Shown here in pieces: positions 1 through 12,724 of a stretch of 64,000 bases of DNA. The notes beneath the pieces are model-generated. The model was not told the origin of the DNA. It made no database searches and saw nothing but the letters and a program-made list of their open reading frames with translations. The position numbers were made by a program, and so were the translations under genes. Each line of letters starts with the position of its first letter. Position 1 is the stretch's first letter. Location of the stretch: the NCBI GenBank assembly GCA_027919835.1, contig JANVFP010000034.1, forward strand, positions 62,001 to 126,000, given 5' to 3'. The stretch comes from Lentinula raphanica (Eukaryota > Basidiomycota > Agaricomycetes > Agaricales > Omphalotaceae).

Positions 1-3000
1 TACAGTTTGAAGAGCAGCTCTAGAAGAAAAGGCAATTCAGAACTGTGATACATGAATCGAGACGGAAGGCGACATAATCTCTACCCTTCAGCACGTTGAG
101 CTCATATTGCCGGACAGTTTCGAACTCCCCCTCGGAAACACCATCTCGGAAGAAGAATATTCTGTATAATTTGTTGTCACCGGCTTGTTTGCGAAACATC
201 TCTATCGCAACCTATATATCAAGATCGTTAAGCTTAGCATGTTGGGAATGGATAACGATCGTGATTGTTCATTGCTCACAGTCAACATATCAGCGAGAGA
301 TTCAATAATTTCTTGCCTATGAGGCTGGACCTTCATCTGTGCGCGATATACAGCTGGCGGTAATAGAAGAAATTGATATTTCCAACTAGGCAATCTGAAC
401 GAGGATACCCGTGAGACAAACACTTACAGCAATTCTGATCCCAAGATGACACTAATGAAGCGAACGAAGGTGCGCTACTTCCTGGACTAGGATGACTGAC
501 ATCAGCACCTGAGCAAACAATGATTGAGTGAGTGAATATTCGTAGAACGAAGTCGTATACACGAGGTCTCCTCACCGATCACCATTGTGGGTTTCGCGGT
601 CAGGAAAGACATGGCCTCAGAAGCAGGTACATGGTTAATCCCTCCACACCGCCCGTTGATTCTATGCCATAGCGTACCGTCAGCTTTGGCATAAAAAGAG
701 ATAAAGAGGCGAACTTCAAAGCGAGGTTGTTGAGGTATTGATCGAGTCCTCGATTATTTCGTACAGTTTGTACAAGCTTTTGGGACCAGCGCTAGCAGGA
801 TGGCTTATTACATAGACATGGAGGATTGACGAGGAGGAAAACTCACGATACATTGGGTAGGTACACCAAGTTTGGTGTCTCCTACTCTTTTTACATTAAC
901 GTACAGCTCAGCAGCGTTCTCCGGAAGAAAGGCGAGCACCAAAAGACCTTGTGGTGTCTGTGTCTCTCGTTTTATAAGAGAGTAAAGGTCAGAACCACTG
1001 TCATTGATGATAGGGCTCGTATGTTCAACAGCTGGATATGAGGTTGAGCGCGGGTATTTTGACTGGAGAGACTGATGCTACGCACTGATACCTGTTTGGT
1101 CAATCATGGAACAACGTTGAAACTCAGCTCATGTAGCAACAAAACTACGGTCACCTTTATCCGGTAGAACCTTCCCGAAAAGTTGCTCCAGGAAAATACG
1201 CATCTCAGGAGTATCTTGATAGCCCGTCAAATTGAGAACCAAAACGAAGCTAGGGGTAACAGGAGCTAAAAACCTCCTCTTCATCATGTCCCATGTTCCA
1301 GGTTTCTAAACAAATGAAACGGGTTGTATTGAATATTGAACATAGTGAGAAAGACGAAGGGAAACGATTCACCTGGAGTGGAAACGTTGGAGGTGGCTTT
1401 AAATTATCAGCCTGAGGGTCTTTGGAATCACCCCCATACTTGATTCTTGGCGGATCCAGAACACGACCGGAGATCATCAGCGGTTCTGGGTGTACACGGA
1501 TATCTGCACCCCTGAGGAATTCCGAATTTTCGTATTCGAGGCTCTGCCAGCCAGCTTTGATCCTCTGCAGGCGCTCGCGGGGGTTCTTGGGTACAAAATT
1601 GAGCACCTCCCTCACATATTCGGGTTGAAGTTTGGACTGAATGATGAAGGGTGATGAAGATGTGATCAGTGAAGAGACTGGTAAATACCTTGTAGAGCTG
1701 CTCCGGCACTACACATACACCTATCGGGAAGATTTCATGGTTCCCAATCGTGACTCCGAGACTCCTGGGTGCAATATTGTATGCATGCGCAGACATAAAG
1801 TATTCCTGCCCCAAAGCATAAGCTGAAAGCCATACGATTACTGAAAGAAACCTGAAATGCGCACTCGAATCGTGGTCGGCACTCCATTGCGGTCAAAACT
1901 ATGTGGACCCACGTCCCGAATCAGACTCCGGATGGCTCGTCTCCCTTTCGATTTCATACTCTTTCCTGGAATCTGTATGGAAATCTTGACGTCCCGGAGA
2001 AACTGACGGAGGCTGTCGAAATTGCCTTGGTTGGCGCAGCGCGAACCGATGTCCCGAACATCTCTGCAATTGAAGAAGCTCATGCAGAGTTGTTCGAGTG
2101 TCATGTCTTGGAGTCTGGGGAAGTTTGTATCATGACAAGCTATACGATTTGATAGAATTTTGACGTACACGACACCCACTGAGAAGTCTATATTTACAAG
2201 CAGTGAACGTATCGTCATTCGAGCGCTCCTGTAGAGAGAAGAGACTCCTTGTTGAGTGACGAGATCAAGAAAACTGGGACGATCCCACGTACTGAAAGAT
2301 TCCGTCCGTAAACTTCACAGGTCCCATTCGAAATTCACGAACGTCAACCCCTGCTCGATTCCCTCTACGGCGTTGCACATAGACGCACTTTCCCTTGTGA
2401 AGGTTTCCAGCAGCCCTAACGCAGATTTGAGATATATCATCGGAGATTGAGGAGGATCATCTCACAACTTCGGAGCGGCTTGAAGGAACATCTGAAGCAT
2501 GTTCAATGAGGTTGCTACGTCTGTGCCAGGACCGATCGAGGCGGGGTTCCCTTGTTCTTGTCCACTGAGAACTCGTGCAAGCAGCCTTCGTGGAGCAAGG
2601 AATCAAATTATGTAGACAGTACAGGTATCTCTGAGCTCACGATATGTTGACTTCGTTCACCCGCACGATTTGGATCGAAACAGTCTTCAATCTTCGGCCT
2701 TGGACGGGCTGGGTTTGATCCCTGTCCCATGGAACTTCGAACTATAGGAGTTCAAGGATGTATTTAGCATAACTCTCGAAATCGACAAACCCGCTCGGAT
2801 ATAAAGTTGAACGCTTTGAAAGCAAATAAGTTCTTCTTCCCGTCGAACGCTGATATCATTGTGATCATTCAGAGAACAATGATGAGCTCGATAGCCTTGT
2901 ACGTACCTCCTGGTTTCGGAAACAGATCTGGACGCAAAGTCACTTGTAGACGTTGCATGATCTCGTTCCCCTTTTCGCCACCAATGACTATATCTTTCCC

Positions 3001-3145
3001 GGCCGGTCCGTTGAAGTTGGGTTTCATAGCTATACGGCGATCAGATCAGGAGCTGAAGGAGGACAGCTATACGATTGCTACTCACAAACTGTGAATAGTG
3101 CATGCGATGTGTTAGCGATTCGCGCTGCAGAAGTTGGATAATCAT
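1..3145 (-). CDS. Argonaute (PAZ-MID-PIWI), C-terminus beyond the left edge
   Basis: RNA-guided silencing protein of the RNAi (quelling) pathway; it binds small RNAs and can cleave matching transcripts. Read on the minus strand, exons give an N-domain piece near 2800-3145 (contains KGNEIMQRLQ and DGKKNLFAF), linker 1 near 2160-2220 (LLVNIDFSVGVVY), PAZ near 1680-2100 (ending VVPEQLYK), linker 2 near 1330-1615 (NPRERLQRIKAGW and RVLDPPRIKYG), MID near 840-1020 (LPENAAELY, DTKLGVPTQC) and PIWI from about 800 down to the edge. Three of the four slicer residues are visible: D in GADVSHP (about 481-509), E in RQEII (about 300-323) and D in RDGVSEGEF (about 126-152); the fourth lies outside. Introns are short (e.g. 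GTTCGC...CATAG inside LALKINGRCGG). No stop or frameshift was found in the conserved blocks, so it looks functional. The first exon and exact start are not resolved; 3145 is approximate. Confidence 0.9.
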
Positions 3146-3837
3146 TATTCTATTCACCATCGTAATGCGTTACAATCGAGTGTTCGGCCCACGATAGCTT
3201 GAAAGCATTGACATCTGCCTCCAGGCGTGTACCTAGGACTCCGTATCTTGGATGTTGGTTTGGGTTCATGTATATATGTAGCAGAAATGTTTGAAGTATA
3301 TATGAGCAAGAGGAGATGGAATGTACAGATAAGAGAAGGAAAAATGGACAAGAATAAAGAGGAAGTTGAGGTGGGAGTTATAATCGAACTTCGAAATCGG
3401 AAGCGCAGGGAAACACGAGGTACTCAGTATGAGTCATGATGAGCAACCCACGCGTAGCACGTGACATAGATCCTTGCCGAGTTTCCGGCCTCAGCTGTCT
3501 TGTTGACTCGTTGTTAACTGAGACTCTACTGCGCTCAACTGCGAACAAATCCTAGTCCATTCTTCGATGCACCTCAGAAATCCAACTTCACTCTCAACGC
3601 ATCACCGTCTTTCCACCTAATTCTGAACGAGGGTCTGGAACCAAAGGTCATCTGTTATCTGCTGGCGCCCACAGAAACCCAACAGTGGTGATTGCTCGCA
3701 TTTTGATCAAGATCTTTTATCTTGACAAAAAGGCAGCATGCTCAAAGTGGGTCAAAAGCTGTTGAAAAATGTCCTATGACTCGTAACCATTTATAAAAGG
3801 TCCTTGATATCGTTTTGCCACCCTTTACCTCTTCATA
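3146..3837. promoter_or_regulatory. Divergent intergenic promoter region, Argonaute / VIT-VWA gene
   Basis: About 690 bp between two genes transcribed away from each other. On the plus side a TATA-like element (tttataaaag, about 3790-3799) lies some 40 bp before the VIT-VWA start codon. Part of the Argonaute 5' leader or first exon may also lie here. No open frame of recognisable family was seen. Confidence 0.5.
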
Positions 3838-6800
3838 ATGGCTCCTCCAGTCACAAACCCATATTGTCGCCTATACGATAGTAATTCTGGAACCGACCTC
3901 TTGCTCGACGGATGCTGCGCTCAAGTTACGATCATCGACGTGCACGCTGTCGTAACGACCTCTCAACGGTTCACTCATCACCAATCCTCCTACGCCACCA
4001 AATCCAATCCTGTCTCAGGCGTCTATACGTTCAGTCTCATGAAAGATGCTGCCGTATGCGAGTTTGAGATGGTTCGAGGCAATGGGACTAAAGTCAGCGG
4101 ATTGGTGAAGGAGAAACAGGCAGCAAAGCGGGAGTATGATCAGGCTATCTCGCAGGGCTATACAGCTAGCTTGGGTCAGCAGGAAACGGGTGATGGTATG
4201 GGTCCATCTCGTGTGATTTTGTGCTACTCTGACTCGAGTTTCAAGTCTTCTCCATCAGCGTTGGAAATATTCAACCCGCAGAAACTGTTACAATCAATCT
4301 CAGATATATACAACCTCTCACCGATGACGAAAAGAAGGACCAAATCAAGTTCATCTTTCCCAGAACATACGCTCAACGATATGGCACTGCACCCACAACC
4401 AACAGCTTTCGCTACAGCACGGTACATCAACCGTTCCAAATGAATGTTGCCATACAACAAGCCGGTGTTATCAAGAGTATATCGTGCCCTTCCCGCCACC
4501 CCATCACGCTCGAGTGCAAAGATCATACCGCCAACGTTACTCTCTCCGATCGCTCTGGCTTTCTCACTCAGGACGTCGTCCTTGTCATGACCGCAGCGGG
4601 ACTAGATGCTCCCCGTTGCTTCGTCGAGCCTCATCCCAGTCCGAATCATGAGACTACCGCTTTCGCGCTGACTTTCGTCCCTCGGTTCAATGTCCCAGAC
4701 GTTCAAGGCGGGATGGAGTATATTTTTCTCGTTGATCGAAGTGGGAGTATGCAGGGCACGAGCATGTCTCTTGTCCGTCATGCGTTGGTCATCCTCTTAA
4801 GAGGTCTGCCTACAAATGGCACAACCTTCAATATCTTTTCGTTCGGGACTAACGCCACAAAGCTATGGGCTTCCAGTCGAACTTATGACCAGTCCTCGCT
4901 TGAGGATGCCACACGTCACGTTGAGTAGGTTCAGCCTTCGTATCCTTCTCCCAAGCTCGTGCTAATATACGCTATCTATCTCTTTAGTCACATGCACTCT
5001 GATTACGGTGGAACCGAAATCGCCTCAGCTCTCCAACTCGTTTACGACTCCTTGTCTAAACCGCTCGCTCGACCAGTTGCTGTATTCCTCCTCACCGACG
5101 GTGAAGCATGGGATGTATCTACTTGTGTCAAACACACTTCAACTGCTCGTACAACGCTTCCAGATGCCAAGACCTTCCTTCGTGTCTTCGCAGTTGGCAT
5201 CGGCGACGGCGCATCGAGTGATACATGCGAGAGTATTGCACGAGCCGGAGGTGGTATGACAGTGTATGTCAAAGAGGGGGAATCACTTACAGGAAAATGC
5301 TCGAGGCTAGTCCGAGCCGCGCGCACACCGGAGGTGAAGGTCAATGTTGTTTGGGGCTTTGAAGAAACCAAAGGAGAAGGAAAAACTCTCTCAAAGGGGA
5401 GGAAGACGTCCGTCGAGGACGATGATGGTTTTCAAATCATCGACAAACCATCCATCGCCGGTGCTACTAGCTTACGAGGAATTCCTTCAACTTCCTCAAT
5501 CACGACCAGTTCTCGCACCATCAGTCTCTTCGATTCTGGTTCTGATTCCGAAGCTTCCCATCCGACTGGGCCGCCGCCAAAGGTCGAGCCAGTACTCCCT
5601 GCTCCACCCCAGATTCAACAGTCTCCTCTTCCAGGTCAAATTCCCAGTTTGTTCCCCGGAACGAGAACAGAAATCTATGCCATCGTTCGTACCCCAAAGG
5701 CGGGGCATGCGTCGACTACAGAAGTCAAAGTTCAAGGGGTGGTTACTACTACAGGCGATCTGGTCGAACTCGTCGTCCCGGTTTCAACAGTGCTTGCATT
5801 GCCTTCGACTTTGAACAGCAGGGCAAACCAATTTGGGTTCCTTCACACTTTTGCAGCCAAGGCACTTATCAAAGACCTTGAAGCAGGGAAACACGCCTTC
5901 CCACCTTCCGTCTCTCAATTATTCGAGCCTGCGAATACGCCTGGTTTGAGTATAGACCAACACGAACTCTCACGTCTGAAGACCCTGAAAGAATCGTATA
6001 TTGAAAAAGAGATCGTTCGTTTGGGAACGGAGTATCAGCTTGCCAGTCGATATACGAGTTTTGTTGCTGTGGACCGGAGTGACAAATCAACGATGGCTCG
6101 AATCGTAGGGAGAGCAGCAGACCTACATGAACGAAAAGAACAGGAAAGGTTGAATCAGTCTGCAACTCCGTCATGGCACCCTGTTGCACGCTATCTGTCC
6201 CGTGCACACTATTCGTCCCGTGCGCGGTCTCCTCCACCGTATTATGATTCGCGTAGTTCGTCACCGGAAGACCAGTCTCGTTTGGTTACTTACAGTGGAC
6301 CTGTCATTCCTGTTCCTCCTTCGATTGAGGCGCCGGTACCCTACGATCCCCTGACTGAAGGAGAGTCAGTACCATCGCGCGCTGGTGGTGAAACCCGGGG
6401 GAATTCTCTCTTAGGAATGGGACAGACTTACGATCCAGCTCACCTTACTCATAGTGCGTTCTATACTTCACACTCATTCAATGCCATGCCGCCGCCACCA
6501 CCACCACCACCTGTCGTTCCAGACAGTGTTGACGACAGATATAGACAGCGTCGGTCATCTCGAAGAGCGCCTAGTCCTGCTGCCTCCGCTGCACCAGTCC
6601 CCGCTGCATCTAGTCTTCCTCTGACATCCGCTGCACGGTATAGCGTTTCTCGCGACGGTCGCAGTGAGTCGGATGCACAATCCCTCAATGCATCTAGGCA
6701 GCAGATGGTGCCAACGATCACATCCATTCCTAGTCGAAATGATTCCACATCTCAGAATTCCAGTACTTTCGATGCGCTTCTTTCTGCTGTTGCTCGATTA

Positions 6801-7136
6801 CAGCAATGGCATGGAGGTTTCAAGCTTGATCGAGAATTCTTGGTGTTCTTTTCGAAAGCCTTGAAATTGAAGCTGTCATCGCGCGATCCTGATGCCTTCG
6901 CCTCGAGACTCAAAAACGAAGCTAGGATAGACGATCGGGATGTGGGAGCTACCTTGATTGCGTTGATATGGATGGATAGAAACAAACACGCTGGGAATGC
7001 CAACGTCACGGACGACGAGACATTAGATATGAGAACAAAGGCAGAAAACTGGGTCAAGGGCCAAGTCAAAGCTGATCAGAACAAGATTGCTGAACTGAAG
7101 AAGGGTGTTTCCCGAATGCTTGGCCTCAAGGGTTAG
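3838..7136 (+). CDS. VIT domain and von Willebrand factor A domain protein
   Basis: Exons 3838-4195, 4246-4924 and 4988-7136 join in frame to 1061 residues. The N-terminus is a VIT domain (vault protein inter-alpha-trypsin type; EKQAAKREYDQA, then VGNIQPAETVTINL after the first intron). Residues about 290-470 are a VWA domain with an intact MIDAS: DRSGSMQG, the threonine in DYGGTEI across the second intron, and LLTDGEAWD. The C-terminal half is low-complexity, rich in Ser and Pro with an eight-proline run near 6488, followed by a conserved-looking helical tail (LQQWHGGFKL to the end). Proteins of this layout occur in many copies in Agaricomycetes; the cellular role is not established, and metal-dependent protein binding is inferred from the MIDAS. 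Its 3' end is duplicated at about 9310-9590. Confidence 0.9.
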
Positions 7137-7377
7137 TGCCTCTGTTGCGCGTTGAATTTGGAATATGCCATAACATGTAAACCTATCGCTCCCCATTGTC
7201 AATCCCAAGGCAAAATAGACCTTGGCCTTCCTTAAACCTGGTGTGAAATAACATTAGAAGAACTCTCGTTCTGAGTCTAAGTATGTCTGTGCCGTTCCGT
7301 GATTCCTTTCGTTTGGAGGGTCTCGTTTGGCACTTGCCGGTCAAAGCAGACTGAACGTGGGAATTTAAAATATTCAT

Positions 7378-9272
7378 ATGCAGCATTCTCTAACGCGTAC
7401 GAGACTCCTCAGCTGTACTCTCTCCTCCGTCCGTCTAGCACATCTATCCTGTTCCTCCTCAATCTCCATCTTCACTCAAACCTCTCTGCATCTGCCACGT
7501 CGTTCATTGTCGACAACGCTAGGTTCTCGCCACAATCTCTTCGAATACACGTCAGGATCATGGCTGTAAGCTGTATATATACATCTTGCTAGCATACATT
7601 ACATGTCTCTGATGCCTCACAATTCCCAGTGTCAACAATGATCTTCATCTCGCAGAGCGCAAGCATGAGTTCAATGACATTGAGCTCCGTCGACTTGCAG
7701 CAGAGTCCGTCGGTCGGACGCTTCAGGATGTCAACACCATGGAGAAGCTTGACGAGGGAGGCTTCAACCGCATCTTCCTCATCACCATGCACGACGGGTT
7801 CCAGATGATCGCTCGCATCCCGTATCCTGTCACGAAACCCAAGTTCTACGCCGTTGCCAGTGAGATTGCCACGATGGCTTTCCTCCGTGCCCATGACCTG
7901 CCCATTCCCAAGGTGTATGGTTACTCTCCTACATCGGACAATGCTGCGAAGACCGAGTACATATTCATGGAGTTCGTGAACGGTACGAAGCTCACCGACC
8001 TATGGATGCAGTTAAAGGAAGCGGATCTCGCCTCCATCTTGCGTCAGCTTGTTAAGCTCGAGTTCCACATCATGTCGATCCCCTTCCAGGCTGGTGGAAG
8101 CCTTTACTATGTCGACGACTTGCGAAAGGTAGCAGGGGAGCAGACAGGCGTCCCGATGTCGCTCAAGGGCGAGCACTTCTGTGTCGGTCCAGATGTCAGG
8201 TTGTATATGTGGTATGGGAGGAGATCGGAGCTCGATGTGAACCGAGGACCGTGTACGTCCCTCTCTCTCTCTTTGTGTGTGTTGTCATGTCATTAAACTT
8301 TCTAGACCTAATCAACATGATTATATAGACGAAAACACAGAGGCAGCACTCACAGCAGCCGCACGCAAGGAGACAGCATATCTGGAACGTTTTGGTCAAC
8401 CTCTGCTCCCGTTGCAGCGCGGGAGAAGGGAGGCGTACAAGTACGAGAAGCAGTCGCCTCTGGACCACATCAAGAATCTCCAACGCTACCTTCTCATGGC
8501 CTCTTTCCTCATTCCCAACAACCAATCCCTCCGAGCATTCTGTATCCGTCATCCTGATCTCCAGCCGAGCAACGTCATGGTATCAACCTCGCCAGACTCT
8601 GGCCAGCTTCAGATTGTAAGCCTGCTCGACTGGCAACACGCTGCCATCCTGCCCCGCTTCCTCCTCGCCGGTATACCAGATCGATTTCAGAACTACGATG
8701 ACCCGGACTCGCGGAACCTCATTCCACCGTCATTTCCACCGAATGCAGACACGATGGAAGAATCTGAGCTAATGGAAGCCGTCGGACTCCACCACGCCCG
8801 TCTCGTCCACTTCCACTACGTCAAGGGCACGGAGGAGCTCAACAAGCTCCACTATGACGCCCTATCAGACTCGACATCTATCTTCATCCGTCGCCTCTTC
8901 TACCAAGCTGGTGCTCCCTGGGAGGCTGAGACCCACGAGCTCAAGGCTCTGCTGATCGAGGCGACTGAGGAGTGGGGGAAGCTTGCGGGGCCAGGCGTTC
9001 CGTGCCCCGTCGAGTTTGATCCTGACGATGTGAGCAAATCAAAGGCGTTGAGTACGAGGCTGCAGCTGGCCGACGAGAACGTCCAGAACATACGAGGTAT
9101 GATCGGTTTCGAGACGGAGACGTGGGTCCCTATCGACCACTACAGGAAGGCCAAGGCCCTCGCCGAGCTGGTGAAGCTGAAGGTGTTGATGGGGATTCCA
9201 AAGGGAGAACTTCGCGACAAGACTCAGGCGAATTGGTTCTTGGACGATATGGACGAGAAGGATTACATGTAG
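7378..9272 (+). CDS. AIM9-like mitochondrial phosphotransferase (APH/choline-kinase family)
   Basis: Exons 7378-7565, 7630-8252 and 8329-9272 give 584 residues. The first 50 or so residues are Arg/Ser/Leu rich without acids, as in a mitochondrial presequence, and lead into FEYTSGSWL, the opening typical of fungal 'altered inheritance of mitochondria 9' proteins. A kinase-like fold follows: EGGFNRIF (glycine-loop equivalent), the catalytic loop HPDLQPSNVMV with H, D and N in the expected spacing, and the metal-binding D in SLLDWQHA. Members are common and multi-copy in mushroom genomes; their substrate is unknown. An aminoglycoside resistance role is not implied. The gene sits between an intact VWA 3' end and a decayed copy of that end. 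Confidence 0.88.
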
Positions 9273-9309
9273 GTTCTCTTTCATTTTGGTTACGAAGTTA
9301 TGTCGTAGG

Positions 9310-9590
9310 CTTGGTACCTTGATTGCGTCGATATGGATGGAAAGAAATAAAAACTCTAGGAATGCCAACCTCACAGATGACGGGACATTGGATATGAGAA
9401 CAAAGGCCGAAAATTGGATCAAGACCATGACATGTGAACCTATTGCTCACCAATTGTCAATCCCGAAGCAAAATAGGCCTTGTCCTTTCTTAAACCTGGT
9501 GTGAGTTAACTTTGGAAAAGTCCTCGTTCTGTGTCTATGTCTGTGCCGTTCCGTGATTTCTCTCACAGCTGAATATTCCACTTGCTTTCC
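9310..9590 (+). pseudogene. Decayed second copy of the VIT-VWA gene 3' end and 3' UTR
   Basis: Closely similar to about 6953-7340, covering the last coding part of the VIT-VWA gene (both read IWM-R-K, then NAN-TDD-TLDMRTKAENW) and the downstream untranslated stretch up to the shared ccgttccgtgatt. The copy lacks about 110 bp that hold the last coding residues and the stop codon, and no VIT or VWA domain stands in front of it. It is therefore a fragment, best explained as what is left of an old tandem VWA copy or of a duplication that included the neighbouring phosphotransferase. Confidence 0.8.
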
Positions 9591-11694
9591 TAAAAGGCTG
9601 GCACGGAATGTCATATCCAGTGAGTGTTCTCATAGACAAGCTGATTTCGAGTCAGATTCAATGGCGTGACGCTAATATGACTTTCCGTTTCTTCTTTCTG
9701 AACAGATCGACGCGAATCACGATACATGCAAGTACTGGATTGTTGTGCTCTAACGTACATTTAGGTGGAAGATGCCGAAAGAACTCGACTCAGCATGACT
9801 CTGCGCCCAGTCGAATTCAACGACACTGGGAACTTCTCATCCACTGTAGCCAGTCCATAATTCTGCTCTGATGGAAAGAACAAAAACGCCTGTTGGTCTG
9901 TATGCAAACGCGGTGCGAATGCAAATAGGTGCAGAGTTACTGTATCTGCTTCTATATGGCGCTTTGGCTGATCCGTTTTTCTATCGATTCACTATCATGA
10001 TTTAGTACTCAGTGCTCAATGTTGTTTTGCCAGCCTTCGCAAGAGTCGACCACGGCAGTGGAGTTTCGGATCGCCTTTCTTCTTCGGAGTCTGTCTGTTT
10101 CCAACGGCATTGAGCACACCAGATTCAACGCAGTCGTATTGTTCCCCACGCTAAGCATTCCGCTTGTTGTAGTCGATCATATGTTCAAAGCAGCGCTACC
10201 TTCATTTGTGGATGGTCGATTGTAAGTCCTCAAATATTCGCTCTAGGGAAACTTCAATGTTTCCCGTTCATTGCACAACAACAGACTGATATTCCAGCAT
10301 TTCCAAATTCCAGATCTTTCATATCAAGGAACCGGGTAAGGTAGGTCTAATAATTATAATTGCTTGTGAGTTATTGAAGCCTGAAGGTCGTTGAGTCTTC
10401 CCTGAATCTCAAGTGGTTTCAATTCGCACTGCGGCGGCCATCATTATTGATCATATTGTGCACATTCTTCAAGTCTATGAGCTTCCTCTATTGCAGATTC
10501 TGGCTCGAATGTGATCAGATCTCTTGTACAATGAGACTACCTGGCCCAGAGACTTGAATGGAGGCAAAGGAATACTCCTTGCCGGCGATAGAAGCTCGAA
10601 CATCTGTTAACGTTACTTTTGTCGGGATTCGGGACCAGTATTGGGTGACTCCATTCAGATTATTCCCTCATTTTCCGCTACTATGCACTTATCGGACGGC
10701 CGTCGTTCTCCTTCCAGTTCTAGACCATATGTTGCGAACAGACCAGACGCGTTTCGCAATTCAATCATCAATGCATCAAGGACGGAGGTGGAGCGACGTT
10801 CTCCGTAGAAAAAATCTTTTCATTCGTATGTTCCCCCTGGCGCCCCTCCATCGTTGTTTCCGATATTCCAAAATGTTCTGACGAGTGTTGCTATCAGGAC
10901 TCAGCTGGACCTATCTTTTCAAGATATCACAATATTTCTTGTATGCTTCATACGATCCCCAAACTGAACTTGCCTTGGGTTTTCATACTCAGATGATTGT
11001 TGGGATCATTACTGCCTAAGGCCAATCTTGATACACCAAGAGGAGTCTCCATTGTCATATGCCGGGCAACTCCAGGCAACTCCATACACCAGCTGCGTAG
11101 CTGACGGTATGGAGTCTGGACTACAGCAGTACATATGGCTCACATGTGAGATTCTGCCGCCTGCGCTCGCTGCAGTCTGCTTTCAGATGTTATCTCTTCA
11201 CGGCCCAAGTACGCAACGTAAAAGGGAATCAGAGACTCGGGAATCGGAGGATGTAGGTCCAGAATATCTCTTCATTTACTAAATGACCTTTTACACATGC
11301 GTTAACTCACGAACCGACGAAAAAAGACGGAAAAACATATGCCAACGCTTCGGGGGCTCCTCCTGGTTCCTTCCAGAACCAAAAGGAGATCTATTAATGC
11401 GGTGTGCGTTACGCTTGTGCATATCTATATTATCGATATTCACTTCGGAGCGAATAAACGAATGCAGGGAAAGGCAGGGAAGGGATTCGCCAAAGGCATA
11501 CACCCTGAGTCTCAGGCGAGTCGAAGGTCCACCCAGTTTCCATGCGAAGTGTTTGCATCATGATCAAGATCGGGAAATATTTCCGACGATTTCTCTTCAA
11601 GGGTAGCGAGTTCAAGGCCAGTATATGAGCTCGGTCGTTTCACTAACAAGTCCACTCACTTGACTCCTTTTTCCAAGGCAGAAGAAAAAACGCC
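9591..11694. other. Intergenic, possibly decayed coding DNA
   Basis: Two kilobases with no gene I can model. Short open stretches on the plus strand (10019-10225 and 10558-10881) both encode a hydrophobic run followed by D-H-M, faintly like the start of DUF6533 membrane proteins. They lack continuation, so a decayed gene is only a suggestion. Confidence 0.3.
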
Positions 11695-12724
11695 ATGCTC
11701 ACCACGTTATGGAATTTTCTCGTTACACTACAGTTGTTCAACCAATCTGATATGAAGACGATCGTACTTCCTGTGGTGAATATGTCTACTCTCCTTACTC
11801 GTAGCAGCAAACCCTCATGCGTATCATCTAGACGGTCTTCTCACAGGCGCTGGCGTCGCACCACTCTGTTCCCCGATTTTTGTTGGTCGTCTTCTGGGTT
11901 TGGATGCAACTCTTGTATTTCACGGTGACGAATCAAACCTTTGGCACCGCCCCGGAAGAAGACGCTGTGAATAAGCCAAATCGGCCGATCCCTGCGAAAC
12001 GTATCAGTGTCGACTCAGCAATCCTGCTCGGTTGGGTGCTTGCGCCTCTCAATGTTGCCCTTTCATATTATGCGGGAGCGGTCCCTGCCGGACTGGGTAT
12101 CTGTATCCTCACCAGCATCTACTGCAGAGGCGGAGGTCATAGTCACTGGCTGTCAAAAAACGGCTGCTGTGCTGGGTTCTACGCACTGTTCGAATATGGG
12201 GCCACCCAGATCGCGGGTAAGTTCACACCGTCTCTGACATTCGAAACGAACTAAAAAAAATGCCAGACTCTTCGAAGGAGCTCACTTATGATCAACTTGG
12301 TGCCGTCGTTGGCAGTGCTTTGATCATATTCACTACCATCCACGCGCAAGATTTTAGAGACGATGAAGGGGATGCTCTTTTAGGAAGACGTACCTTTACG
12401 CTTTCGTTCCCGCTCTTCTCGAGGATCACCATGCCCACTTTTTTGATTGCTTGGTCTATGGCGCTATGCCTAATCTCCGAAGCCAATCGTTTCGTGTTAC
12501 TCGCTCTCATGGGACTCGGTGCAGTCACTGGAACACGTTTCTTGATTCTGAAGTCGCCCAAACATGATCGACTTTCCTACCTGTACTACAATGTGAGTAT
12601 CCGTGGATCCTTGCTGTATGATTTGGCTATTGATGATCATTTGGGAATTTAGATATGGCTATCCATGGCTCATGTTGGGCTGAGTTCGTTCAGCCTTGAC
12701 AGAGTAGTAGCATGGTACCAATAA
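11695..12724 (+). CDS. UbiA-superfamily membrane prenyltransferase or terpene cyclase
   Basis: Exons 11695-11775, 11847-12216, 12267-12592 and 12653-12724 give 282 residues, a usual length for fungal UbiA proteins. The protein is mostly hydrophobic helices. The first acidic motif of classical UbiA enzymes (NDxxDxxxD) is replaced by NQTFG followed by EEDAVNKPNRPI, and the second is HAQDFRDDEGD; both forms are typical of an ascomycete/basidiomycete subfamily. Known UbiA members transfer isoprenyl chains to aromatic acceptors or, like the fumagillin cyclase, cyclise farnesyl diphosphate; which reaction applies here cannot be read from sequence. It acts in a membrane. An OYE and a P450 lie within 8 kb. 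The start was chosen because the family usually opens with a short stretch before K-T-I-x-L-P. Confidence 0.82.

Noticed and set aside
7739..9272. Aminoglycoside resistance gene
   Set aside because: The APH-like fold is shared with many eukaryotic kinases; the mitochondrial presequence and AIM9-type opening fit a house gene of fungi better.
9608..10881. DUF6533-like membrane protein gene
   Set aside because: Only short hydrophobic stretches with D-H-M resemble the family start; no further helices or junctions follow.
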